From contig DATAOC010000020.1 in NCBI GenBank assembly GCA_036265915.1, positions 21,373-85,372 of the forward strand: a DNA stretch of 64,000 nucleotides. The letters run 5' to 3'. Below are positions 1 through 8,068 of the stretch, one piece after another; position 1 is the first letter of the stretch, and every line of letters starts with the position of its first letter. The notes under the pieces were generated by a model, which searched no databases, was not told the origin of the DNA, and saw only the letters and a program-made list of their open reading frames with translations. The stretch comes from AR12 sp036265915. GTDB taxonomy: Bacteria > Methylomirabilota > Methylomirabilia > Rokubacteriales > CSP1-6. The position numbers and the translations under genes were made by a program.

Positions 1-1
1 G

Positions 2-910
2 TTCATCGTTGTCGTCGCCGTGGACACGGCGTGGCTGCGCGTCGCCACCGGCGCCTGGCTCTACCGCCTCTCCCCGGCCATCACGGCGCCACACGCGGCT
101 CACATGCGGATGACCGTGCCCTCGCACGCGTGGATGGCCGACTACGTCGCGATGTTGCTCGATCCGCGTGCCGGTCACTTCGCCGAGCTCGGCGGTGTCT
201 TCTATCTCGTCGTTCTCGCCACCGTGGCTGCGCTGGCGGTCCGGGCAGTGATGCTCAGCGACGTGGTCGTGTGGTGGGGGACGCTCCTGGCGGCGCTCAG
301 CCTCGCGCCGCTGGACGCCTCCTTCACGCGACCGATGTTCGTCCACTTTGCGCGCACGGCGCAGCCGCTGCTGATTCCGTTCGCGCTGACCATCGGCCTC
401 GGGCTCGCCGCGTGGCGCGGCGGTCGTCTCGTGCCCGCGGCGTTCGCCGGCGGCTTCGCCGTCCTCTGCGCGGCCGGCCTCTGGGCCACCCACTTCGACG
501 GGCGCCAGTGGGCCGCGGTGGCGCGCCAGGCGGCGCCCGTGATCGAGCGTGCCGCCGATGTCCCGGTGATGACGGATGCGATCACCGCGGCGCTGCTGCG
601 CTCGCTGCTGTCCGAGCGGCGCGCGCCGGCCGTCACCACGGCCGTGGTGTCCGGGGCGGCGCCCGCGCTGGTGCTCCGCGACCCGCTCTTCATCGCGAGC
701 GCGCTGCAGCATGAGCGGCCGGTGGCGGCCGCGGTGCTGTCGCCGCCCGCCGAGGCGGAACGCGTGGCCGTGTTCGAGCGCCGTCAGCGGCCACGCCTTC
801 GCGCCTGGCTCGGCCAGGCCGGCTCGCGATCACCGACGACGGACGCCGCGACGCTGTGGCGGGTGGGCGGAGCCGCCACGGCGGTGCGTACGGCAGAGGC
901 CAGCCGCTGA
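2..910 (+). CDS. Membrane protein, C-terminal part (5' truncated by window)
   Basis: The frame is open from the left edge, so the true start lies outside the window; the first GTG inside is at 20. The visible 300 or so residues hold several hydrophobic segments (around residues 58-78, 82-97, 117-130 and 138-155, counting from the GTG at 20) and then a soluble, Arg/Ala-rich tail. The layout resembles the C-terminal half of a polytopic glycosyltransferase or an O-antigen membrane protein, but no diagnostic motif is visible, so no function is assigned. Its TGA overlaps the ATG of the next glycosyltransferase gene (ATGA), which places it in the same transcript as the polysaccharide locus. Confidence 0.6.
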   Translation, partial: FIVVVAVDTAWLRVATGAWLYRLSPAITAPHAAHMRMTVPSHAWMADYVAMLLDPRAGHFAELGGVFYLVVLATVAALAVRAVMLSDVVVWWGTLLAALSLAPLDASFTRPMFVHFARTAQPLLIPFALTIGLGLAAWRGGRLVPAAFAGGFAVLCAAGLWATHFDGRQWAAVARQAAPVIERAADVPVMTDAITAALLRSLLSERRAPAVTTAVVSGAAPALVLRDPLFIASALQHERPVAAAVLSPPAEAERVAVFERRQRPRLRAWLGQAGSRSPTTDAATLWRVGGAATAVRTAEASR

Positions 911-1977
911 TGCGCATCGTGATCGACGGGCGCGGGCTCAGCGGCAACACGACCGGTGCTGGCAACGCGCTCGGGTGGCTGCTGGCGCGACTGAAGGCGG
1001 ACGCCCCCGAGCACGACTACGTCGTGCTCACGCCGCCGGCCGCAAGCTGGCGCCTGCGACGCCAGCTCTGGTGGGAGCAGGTGGAGTTCCCGCGCCAGGC
1101 GGCGCGGCTCCGCGCCGACGTCATGCACGTGCCCGGCGGAACATCGACGCCGCTCGCGGGTCGGCGCCGCACCGTCGTGACGCTTCACGATCTGGCGCCG
1201 AGCGCGCATCCGGAGTGGCTGCCGCCGGGGCCGGGACGCTGGTACTGGGGCCGCTGGGTCGCGTGGACGGCGTCATTTGCCGACTGCGTGCTGGTGCCGT
1301 CGGAGGCGACCCGGCGCGACGCCATCGCGCGCGGCGGCATCGCCGAGCGCCGCGTGCGGGTCACGCCATGGGGCGTGCCCCCGGACGTGGCGGAGGGCAT
1401 TCCGGCCGGCGCCGCTCGGGCCGCCCGCGAGCGGCATCATCTCCCCGAGCGCTACGTGCTCTATGCCGGCACCATCGACCGACGCAAGGACTACCGCACG
1501 CTGCTCCTCGCCCTGCGAGAGCTGCACGCCGACCTGGCGCTCGTCGTCGCCGGCAGCGTGGTGGCGGGACGCACGGACTTCGAGGCCGTCATCGACGCCC
1601 TCGCGCTCCGTCCCCGCGTCCGCGTGCTCGGCTACGTGCCGCGCGCCGATCTGCTCGGCCTGTACGCAGGCGCGGCGGCGTTTGTCTATCCGTCGTTCTA
1701 CGAGGGATTCGGCCTGCCGGTGCTCGAGGCGATGGCGATCGGCGCACCGGTCGTGACCTATCGCGTCTGCTCCCTGCCGGAGGTGGCGGGCGACGCCGCC
1801 ATCCTGCTCGAGCCGCCGGTGTCGCCCTCGGCCCTTGCGGCGGCGCTCGCGCGCGTGCTGGACGACGGCCCGTGCCGTCGCCAGCTCGTGGCGGCCGGGC
1901 GGGCGCGCGCGCGGCGGTTCGACTGGGGCGCGACCGCGCGTGCGACGCTCGACGCCTACGCGGGCGTGCCGGCGTGA
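910..1977 (+). CDS. Glycosyltransferase, GT4 type
   Basis: Predicted 355-residue cytoplasmic GT-B glycosyltransferase that would move a sugar from a nucleotide donor to a growing surface glycan. The N-terminal Rossmann half begins MRIVIDGRGL. The C-terminal donor-binding half has GTIDRRKD (about 187-194), the usual start of the Glycos_transf_1 domain, and the E-x7-E signature EGFGLPVLE (265-273). The ATG at 910 overlaps the upstream stop and is preferred to an ATG 54 nt upstream, which would add residues unlike the family start. Donor and acceptor cannot be read from sequence. One of six GT4-type genes in this locus. Confidence 0.88.
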   Translation: MRIVIDGRGLSGNTTGAGNALGWLLARLKADAPEHDYVVLTPPAASWRLRRQLWWEQVEFPRQAARLRADVMHVPGGTSTPLAGRRRTVVTLHDLAPSAHPEWLPPGPGRWYWGRWVAWTASFADCVLVPSEATRRDAIARGGIAERRVRVTPWGVPPDVAEGIPAGAARAARERHHLPERYVLYAGTIDRRKDYRTLLLALRELHADLALVVAGSVVAGRTDFEAVIDALALRPRVRVLGYVPRADLLGLYAGAAAFVYPSFYEGFGLPVLEAMAIGAPVVTYRVCSLPEVAGDAAILLEPPVSPSALAAALARVLDDGPCRRQLVAAGRARARRFDWGATARATLDAYAGVPA

Positions 1978-1981
1978 CCGC

Positions 1982-3124
1982 ATGACGATGCTCTTTCTCG
2001 CCTACGCGCACGAGCGTGGCCTCACTGCCGACGTCGGTGGCTTTCGCAAGCTGTGGGAGCTCGCGGCCGCCGTGGCCCGGCGCGGGCCGCGCGTCGAGGT
2101 CTTGTATCCGCGGCTGCCGGGACACCGCGCGCTCCGCGACGTGCCGCATCGCGACTACGCGGTGGTCAACCGGCCGTTGCTGCGCCCGCTGACGGCGTAT
2201 GGCGCGCTGTGCGCGGCCGCACTGCGCATCCGCCCGAGACCCGACGTCGTGTACTTCCGCATCGGCCTCGCACTGCTGCCAGCCGCGCTGCTGCGCGCGC
2301 GCGGCGCCCGCGTGGTCGTGGAAATCAATGCCGATCCGTGCGAGTTCCAGGCGGTCGAGGGTGCCGGGCGCGCGGCGCGCCGCCTCGCGCGGCTCGTTCT
2401 CGCCGCCAGCGTGCGCGTCAGCCACCTCGCGGTCGCGGTCACCCCGGGGCTGGCGCAGCGGCTCATCGACGATCTCGGCGTTCCGCGCGGGCGGGTGGTG
2501 CTCAGCCCGAGCGCGACCGATACCACGCACTTCGTCCCCGCCGACGCGACGGTGGCGCGCCGCCGGCTCGGCCTCGACCCCGATCGTCCGACGGTCGGCT
2601 TCGTCGGCGTGTTCTACCGGCACCAGGGCGTCCCCACGCTGCTGCACGCCGTGGCGGAGCTGCGCTGCCGCGTCCCCGGCATCCTGGCGCTCGTCGTCGG
2701 CGACGGCGTCATGCGGCGGGCGTGGGAGGCCGAGGCGGCGGCGCTGTCGCTCGGCGACGCCGTGCGCTTCACCGGCCAGGTCGCGTATGCCGACGTGCCG
2801 GCGTACTTCAACGCGATGGACGTCGTGGCGGCGCCGTTTACCGCTCACCGCGGTGAGACGTCGCCGTTCAAGGTGCTCGACGCCCTCGCCTGCGCGCGGC
2901 CCGTGGTGGCGTCCGATCTGCCCTCGGTGCGCACGCTTGCCGACAGCGGCGCGCTGACGCTCGTGCCGCCCGACGACCCGGCCGCGCTCGCGAAGGCCCT
3001 GGGGGAGCTGCTGGCCGACCCCGGCCACCGGGTCGCGATGGGATGGAAGGGGCGCGGCTTCGTCGAGCGGCACGCGAGCTGGGACCACGCGGCGGCAACG
3101 CTGCTCGGGGCGCTCGCGCGATGA
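1982..3124 (+). CDS. Glycosyltransferase, GT4 type
   Basis: 380-residue GT-B glycosyltransferase. The N-terminus (MTMLFLAYAHERGL) leads a Rossmann-like domain; the C-terminal half contains GFVGVFYRHQG, a typical first strand of the donor domain, and SPFKVLDALACARPVVASD (about 294-312). Here the first Glu of E-x7-E is at the HRGETSPFKVLD segment and the second is replaced by Asp, a variant common in GT4 enzymes acting in capsule and exopolysaccharide synthesis. The ATG at 1982 follows the previous stop by 4 nt. The 3' end overlaps the next start by 4 nt (ATGA at 3121). Confidence 0.85.
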   Translation: MTMLFLAYAHERGLTADVGGFRKLWELAAAVARRGPRVEVLYPRLPGHRALRDVPHRDYAVVNRPLLRPLTAYGALCAAALRIRPRPDVVYFRIGLALLPAALLRARGARVVVEINADPCEFQAVEGAGRAARRLARLVLAASVRVSHLAVAVTPGLAQRLIDDLGVPRGRVVLSPSATDTTHFVPADATVARRRLGLDPDRPTVGFVGVFYRHQGVPTLLHAVAELRCRVPGILALVVGDGVMRRAWEAEAAALSLGDAVRFTGQVAYADVPAYFNAMDVVAAPFTAHRGETSPFKVLDALACARPVVASDLPSVRTLADSGALTLVPPDDPAALAKALGELLADPGHRVAMGWKGRGFVERHASWDHAAATLLGALAR

Positions 3125-4308
3125 AGGTCGTCATCCTCACCAAGCGCACGCTCGCGCACGGCTTCGGCGGCGTCGAAGCATACGTGCACCACCTGGCGCG
3201 GGCGGCGGCCGCGCTGGGGCACGACGTCGTCGTGCTGGCCACCGCGCATCCCGATGCGCGCGCCGCGGACGCGGTGAGCGGCTACCGCGTCGAGTACCTC
3301 GCCGGCACCGCGCCCGGCGTCTACTCCGACGCCTTCTGGCGGATCAGCGCCGACGCCGTGCGCCGGCACGCCCCCTACGACCTGCTCTACAGCACCAACC
3401 TCGCCGGCTACGGCGCCGCCCTCGCCGGTGTGCCGCGGCCGCACGTCGCGTGGTGCACCGGGCGCACGCTCGGCCACCTGCGCAGCGAGTGGCACGATCG
3501 CGCCGGGATCCGCGCGCTCGCCGGCTATCCCAAGGCGGCGCTGGCGCTCTTGTACTACGCGGCGCTCGAGCGGCGGCTCTATCGCCGCCTCGACGGCATC
3601 GTCGCCGAGGACGACGGCACGTGCGCGGCGCTGCGCCGGCGTGGCTGGCCGGTGCGCCTGGTGCACACGGGCGTCGACACCGGCGAGTTCCGCCCTCACG
3701 CCGGCGTTCGCGCGCAGACGCGCGACTGGCTCGGGATCCCGCGGGACGCCGAGGTGCTGTTCATGGCCGCGGCCGTCAATCGGCAGAAGGGGATTGCGCT
3801 CGGCGTCGATGTGTTCGACCGGCTCGCCGCATCGCGGCCGCGCCTGCACTTGGTCGTCGCCGGCGACGGTCCCGAGCGGCGCGCGCTGGAGGCTCGGGCG
3901 CGGCGCGGGCACGGGGGCGCGCGTGTCCGCTTCGTCGGCGCCGTCCCCGAGGGCAGCATGTCGCGCTATCACGCCGCCGCGGACGTGCTGCTCTATCCCA
4001 CGCGCCGCACGGAAGGCGTGCCGCGCGCAATTCTGGAAGGCATGGCCACCGGCCTGGTCGTGGTCGCGACCGACCGCGGCGGCGTGCGCACCGCCGTCCG
4101 CGACGGCGACACCGGTGTGCTGCTGCCGCGGCCGGCGATCGGGCTGCTCGAGCGCGCGGTGGCCGGCCTGCTCGCCGATCCCGCGCGACGTCGCGCACTG
4201 GCCGACCGCGCGCTCGCCGTCGCGCGCGAGGAGTTCGACCTGCACGAAACGGTCAGCGCCGTGCTCGAGACGGCGGGCGCGGGCGGGCGCGCGGCGGTGC
4301 GCGCGTGA
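3121..4308 (+). CDS. Glycosyltransferase, GT4 type
   Basis: 395-residue GT-B enzyme. The glycine-rich N-terminal loop HGFGGVEAYVHHLA is the classic acceptor-domain start of GT4 proteins. The C-terminal half contains AAAVNRQKGI and the E-x7-E signature EGVPRAILE (298-306), followed by GGVRTAVRDGDTGVLL, the usual donor-binding loop. The ATG at 3121 lies inside the upstream stop (ATGA), so translational coupling is likely. Role inferred from context: one transfer step in the assembly of the surface polysaccharide. The sugar specificity is not predictable. Confidence 0.88.
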   Translation: MKVVILTKRTLAHGFGGVEAYVHHLARAAAALGHDVVVLATAHPDARAADAVSGYRVEYLAGTAPGVYSDAFWRISADAVRRHAPYDLLYSTNLAGYGAALAGVPRPHVAWCTGRTLGHLRSEWHDRAGIRALAGYPKAALALLYYAALERRLYRRLDGIVAEDDGTCAALRRRGWPVRLVHTGVDTGEFRPHAGVRAQTRDWLGIPRDAEVLFMAAAVNRQKGIALGVDVFDRLAASRPRLHLVVAGDGPERRALEARARRGHGGARVRFVGAVPEGSMSRYHAAADVLLYPTRRTEGVPRAILEGMATGLVVVATDRGGVRTAVRDGDTGVLLPRPAIGLLERAVAGLLADPARRRALADRALAVAREEFDLHETVSAVLETAGAGGRAAVRA

Positions 4309-5297
4309 GCGTGCGCAGCGTCGGGCGCCGCGTGCTGTCGCTGGCGCCCGTCCTCGGGCTCGTCGCCCGCCCGGAGCCGCGCCCCGACGGCATCAGCGCG
4401 ATTGTCCGCGTGCGCGGTGAGGAGGAGTGGATCGAGCCGGCGCTGCTGTCGATCACCGACTTCGCCGACGAGATCGTCGTGCTCGACAACGGCGCGTCCT
4501 CGGCGGCGCGCGAGGCGATCGACGCACTCGCCGAGCGGCTCGGATCGCAGCTCGTCCGCGTGGAGTGCCCCGCGCTCGATCTCTTCGAGGTCTCGAACCT
4601 CGGGCTCGCGCGCGCCCGCTATCGGTTCGTGGTGCGGTGGGACGCTGACTTCGTCGCGCACACCGAGGGGCCGGGTGACGTGCGCCATCTCCGGCACCAT
4701 CTGCTGACCCTCGATCGGCGGCGGTTCTTCCGGATCGTCATCCCCGCGGCCGAGGTCGCCGGCGATCTCCGTCACCAGTTTCCCGATCGCCGCCTGCGCT
4801 TCGACGGCGAGGCGCACACCGCGTCCGCGCACGCCCGCTATGTCAAGGTCACGCGCGACACGCCGACGGAATCGCTCGGCGCCGCCGACCGGCCGCTGCG
4901 CGGGCGCGCGCGGCTGACGCTGGCCCTCGAGGCCCTGGCGCTGCCGCCCGTCTACGCGATCCTCCGCTGGCCGACGGTCGCCTACTTCCACGTGCACGTG
5001 AAGCCCGCGCGGCACCTGCTGCTCCGCCACTTCTGGCTCGAGTGGCTGGCGGAGCCCGATACCGCCCGGTATCCGACGCTCGAGTCCTACGCGCGCGAGC
5101 AGGCGCGCATCCGCTGGGGCATTGCCGACGCCGACGCCGCGGCCGAGCACCTGATGCGTCGTCTGTGGGCGGGGCTCGTGCCGTTCGACGAGTCGGTCTG
5201 CGGGCCGTACCCGGCGCTGCTGCGGCCGCATCTCGACGTGAGCCGCTACACCGTGCAGTACGCCGGCGCGCAGATCGTCGGGCGGAGGGAGCGCTGA
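4305..5297 (+). CDS. Glycosyltransferase, GT2-like
   Basis: 330-residue protein of the GT-A fold. The start of the catalytic domain, ISAIVRVRGEEEWIEPAL, and the following EIVVLDNGASS are typical of family 2. A D-x-D metal/nucleotide-binding motif is seen in VVRWDADF (Asp113-Asp115). No transmembrane segment is evident, so it is probably cytoplasmic or peripheral. The start is a GTG at 4305 overlapping the upstream stop (GTGA). It is the only GT-A type enzyme among the transferases of this locus. A hydrophobic stretch before the C-terminal third (LEALALPPVYAILRWP) may bind membrane. Confidence 0.8.
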   Translation: MSVRSVGRRVLSLAPVLGLVARPEPRPDGISAIVRVRGEEEWIEPALLSITDFADEIVVLDNGASSAAREAIDALAERLGSQLVRVECPALDLFEVSNLGLARARYRFVVRWDADFVAHTEGPGDVRHLRHHLLTLDRRRFFRIVIPAAEVAGDLRHQFPDRRLRFDGEAHTASAHARYVKVTRDTPTESLGAADRPLRGRARLTLALEALALPPVYAILRWPTVAYFHVHVKPARHLLLRHFWLEWLAEPDTARYPTLESYAREQARIRWGIADADAAAEHLMRRLWAGLVPFDESVCGPYPALLRPHLDVSRYTVQYAGAQIVGRRER

Positions 5298-5298
5298 C

Positions 5299-6078
5299 GT
5301 GCTGCGCACGGGCCACCAGCTGGACGACCGCACCATCCGCGAGCGCTACGAGCATCTCGGCCACCGCGGCGGGCTCGGTCGGCCCTTCGCGCGCCGCGTC
5401 CTCGCGCTCGCCGGCCCGCCGGCGGCGGGGCCGGTGGGCGACATCGGCTGCGGCACTGGTGATCTCCTCCGCGAGCTCGCCGAGCAGTGGCCCGACAGCC
5501 GCCTGTACGGGGTGGACTTCGCGACATCGCGATTGCGGACCACCGCCGGCCGCGTGGCGCGGCGAGTGACGCTCGTCGACGCGGACCTGGGCGCGCGCCT
5601 GCCGTTCGCCGACGGCGCCTTCCGCGCGCTGTTCTGCACCGAGGTGCTGGAGCACCTCAAGCGGCCGGTGGAGGCGCTGCGCGAGCTGGCGCGCATCCTG
5701 GCCTGCGGAGGCCGTCTCACGCTGTCGGTGCCGAACGCCACTGGCTTCGCGCCGTTCCACCGGCTGGGTGGCCGCGTGCCCGGCGCCTGGCTGCGCGGCA
5801 AGCTGTTGCCGTACGAGCACCCCGCCAACACCGACCAGCCGATCGACACGTGCTGGTCGTACGACGAGATCCTGGCGATGGTCGCCGCCGGCGGCTTCGT
5901 GATCGAAGCGGCGGACGGCCTCGCCTACTTCCGGTATCTCGAGATGCTGCCGGTGGTCCGAGTCGTGTGGCGACCCGCGGCGGCGCGCGCCGAGCGCCTG
6001 CTGCCGCGCCTCGGCGCACGGCGGTTCGCCTATCATCTGTTGCTGCGCTGCCGTCCGGCGGGAGCGCCCGGATGCTGA
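5299..6078 (+). CDS. Class I SAM-dependent methyltransferase
   Basis: 259-residue methyltransferase with the SAM-binding motif GDIGCGTGD (47-55), the acidic second motif at YGVDFATS and a post-motif LEHLKRPVEALRELARIL typical of Methyltransf_11/25. The substrate is likely a sugar or lipid of the glycan, inferred only from its place between glycosyltransferase genes. The start is taken as GTG at 5299, 1 nt after the previous stop. The 3' end overlaps the next methyltransferase gene by 7 nt. Confidence 0.85.
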   Translation: MLRTGHQLDDRTIRERYEHLGHRGGLGRPFARRVLALAGPPAAGPVGDIGCGTGDLLRELAEQWPDSRLYGVDFATSRLRTTAGRVARRVTLVDADLGARLPFADGAFRALFCTEVLEHLKRPVEALRELARILACGGRLTLSVPNATGFAPFHRLGGRVPGAWLRGKLLPYEHPANTDQPIDTCWSYDEILAMVAAGGFVIEAADGLAYFRYLEMLPVVRVVWRPAAARAERLLPRLGARRFAYHLLLRCRPAGAPGC

Positions 6079-6929
6079 CCTGTCCCGTGTGCGCGGAGGT
6101 GCGCGTCCGCGCGGTCGACGTGCCCGGCGGCCGCGGCTTCGTGCGCTGCGCGCGGTGCCGGCTGCTGTTCGACCCGGAGCGCACGCCGGACGTCGCACGG
6201 CCGGAGCTGTCCGAGCGCGAGCGGCGGCTGGAGGAGCGCGTGGCGCTTCGGCGCGCGTCGCACTTCGACGCGCTGCTGCGCCGCGCCGGCGGCCCCGGGC
6301 GCGTGCTCGACGTGGGCGCCGGCATCGGCGCCTTCGTGCAGTGCGCGTGCGACGCGGGCTGGCAGGCTGTCGGCGTCGACGTCGATCCCGCCGTCGTCGC
6401 CTACGCGCGCGCACGTGGCCGCGACGTCCGCCTGGGTGACCTTTCGTCGCTGGCGCTCGAGCCCGAGACCTTCGACCTCGTGACGCTGTGGAACGTCCTG
6501 GACTTCCTGCGCGAGCCGCTGGCCGCGCTGCGCGAGGCGCGCCGCGTGCTGCGCCCGGGCGGCAGCCTGTTCGTCCGCACGCCGAACGCGCCGGTGCAGA
6601 TCGCCGGCGTCCGGCTGACCGCCGTACTCGCCGCGATGCTGCGGCACCCCGGCGGTCGGCCACGCTGGGCCGGCATCCTGCACACGTCCAATTTCGGCGC
6701 GCGCGGCCTGCGTATCGCGCTCGGGCGTGCGGGCTTCGCCGGCATCGACATCCGCAACAGCGATCCGATCGCTGGCGATCCCTATCTCGGGCTGGGCCCC
6801 GTGAGAGAGGCGGCCCTCGGAGTCGCCAAGCAGACGATCTTCGGCGTTGCCCAGGCGATGGCGGTGGCGAGCGGCGGCCGCTGCCTGCTCTCACCCTCGC
6901 TCGAGGCCCTGGCGAGGCGGGCCGCGTGA
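6072..6929 (+). CDS. SAM methyltransferase with N-terminal zinc ribbon
   Basis: 285 residues. The N-terminus carries four cysteines in two CxxC pairs (Cys4/Cys7 and Cys26/Cys29), a small zinc ribbon. A Rossmann methyltransferase domain follows with VLDVGAGIGAF (78-88) and the acidic strand VGVDVDP. This order (CxxC ribbon plus Methyltransf_23) is frequent in methyltransferases of polysaccharide and nucleotide-sugar loci. The ATG at 6072 overlaps the previous gene. It is coupled to the next glycosyltransferase by a GTGA overlap. Confidence 0.85.
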   Translation: MLTCPVCAEVRVRAVDVPGGRGFVRCARCRLLFDPERTPDVARPELSERERRLEERVALRRASHFDALLRRAGGPGRVLDVGAGIGAFVQCACDAGWQAVGVDVDPAVVAYARARGRDVRLGDLSSLALEPETFDLVTLWNVLDFLREPLAALREARRVLRPGGSLFVRTPNAPVQIAGVRLTAVLAAMLRHPGGRPRWAGILHTSNFGARGLRIALGRAGFAGIDIRNSDPIAGDPYLGLGPVREAALGVAKQTIFGVAQAMAVASGGRCLLSPSLEALARRAA

Positions 6930-8068
6930 CGCCCGCGTCCGTTGTTCACGTGGCGGGGTCGGCCGGCTGGGCGGGTGGCGAGCGATATCTGCTCGCGCTG
7001 GCCACCGAGCTCGACCGCAAGCGCTTCCGCCTGTCGGTCGTCGTGCCGGAAGCCGGACCGCTCGTCGATCGCCTGCGCGCACTCGACGTGCCGACCGCGC
7101 ACGTGCCGCTGAGCTCGCGGCTGGTGAGCCCGGCCGCGTTCGCCGGCCTCGTTCGCGCGCTCTCCGAGTGGGGCCCGGCGATCGTGCAGTCGCATGGCGC
7201 CCGCGCGAACGTCTACACGCGTCTGGCCGCGCGGGCTGCCGGCGTGCCCGTTGTGGTGTCCACCGTGCACAACTCGCTCTTCGACTACGAGGTCGCGGGC
7301 TGGCGCCGTCGCGCGTACGTGACCGCCGAGCGTCTCACCAGCCCGCTGAGCCAGCGCATCATCGCCGTGTCGCACGCCATCGCGCACGACCTGCGGGCGC
7401 GCTATCACATCGACCCGGGCCGGACGGTCGTCGTGCACAACGGTATCGACGCGTGGGCGTTCCGCCCCACGCGCGGCCGCGCGGCCATGCGCGCCGAGCT
7501 CGGCCTCGCCGCCGCCCGCCGTGTCGTGGTGATGGCCGGGCGCATGACACCGCAGAAGGGCTGGGACGTGCTGCTGGAGGCGGCCGCGCGGCTGGCCGCG
7601 ACGCGGGCCGATGTCACCTGGCTGCTCGTCGGGGACGGACCGCTGCGCCCGGCGCTCGTCCGACGCGCGAGCGAGCTCGGCGTGGAGGCGCGGTTCACCG
7701 GCCCGCGCGCCGACATGGCGGACGTGCTCGACTGCGCCGACGTCGTGGCCCTCGCCTCGCGCTCGGAAGGGCTGCCGTTCACGCTGCTGGAGGCCATGGC
7801 CCTCGGCAAGCCGGTGGTGGCGACGCGCGTCGGCGGCGTGCCCGAAGTCGTGGACGACGGCCGCAGCGGACGTCTCGTGCCCCGCGACGACGCGGCGGCG
7901 CTGGCGAGCGCGGTGGCCAGCGTCCTGGACTCGCCCGACGCGGCGGCGGCCATGGGCGCGCGCGGACGCGCGCGCGTGGAGTCCGGGTTCACGCTCGACG
8001 CCATGGTGCGCGCGGTGGAGCGCCTGTACGCCACGGCGCTGCAGGAGCGCGGGATGGCGATCGACTGA
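6926..8068 (+). CDS. Glycosyltransferase, GT4 type
   Basis: 380-residue GT-B glycosyltransferase. The acceptor domain starts with the loop GSAGWAGGERYLLALA; the donor domain starts with VMAGRMTPQKGWDVLLEAA and has the E-x7-E signature EGLPFTLLE (281-289) plus GGVPEVVDDGRSGRLVP. Translation begins at GTG 6926 inside the upstream stop (GTGA). Its TGA at 8066-8068 overlaps the ATG of the asparagine synthase homologue by 1 nt, so both are probably made from one mRNA. Confidence 0.9.
   Translation: MTPASVVHVAGSAGWAGGERYLLALATELDRKRFRLSVVVPEAGPLVDRLRALDVPTAHVPLSSRLVSPAAFAGLVRALSEWGPAIVQSHGARANVYTRLAARAAGVPVVVSTVHNSLFDYEVAGWRRRAYVTAERLTSPLSQRIIAVSHAIAHDLRARYHIDPGRTVVVHNGIDAWAFRPTRGRAAMRAELGLAAARRVVVMAGRMTPQKGWDVLLEAAARLAATRADVTWLLVGDGPLRPALVRRASELGVEARFTGPRADMADVLDCADVVALASRSEGLPFTLLEAMALGKPVVATRVGGVPEVVDDGRSGRLVPRDDAAALASAVASVLDSPDAAAAMGARGRARVESGFTLDAMVRAVERLYATALQERGMAID

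Noticed and set aside
1589..3088. 499-codon minus-strand frame in the glycosyltransferase region
   Set aside because: Lies antisense to two GT4 genes with complete family motifs and overlapping starts and stops.
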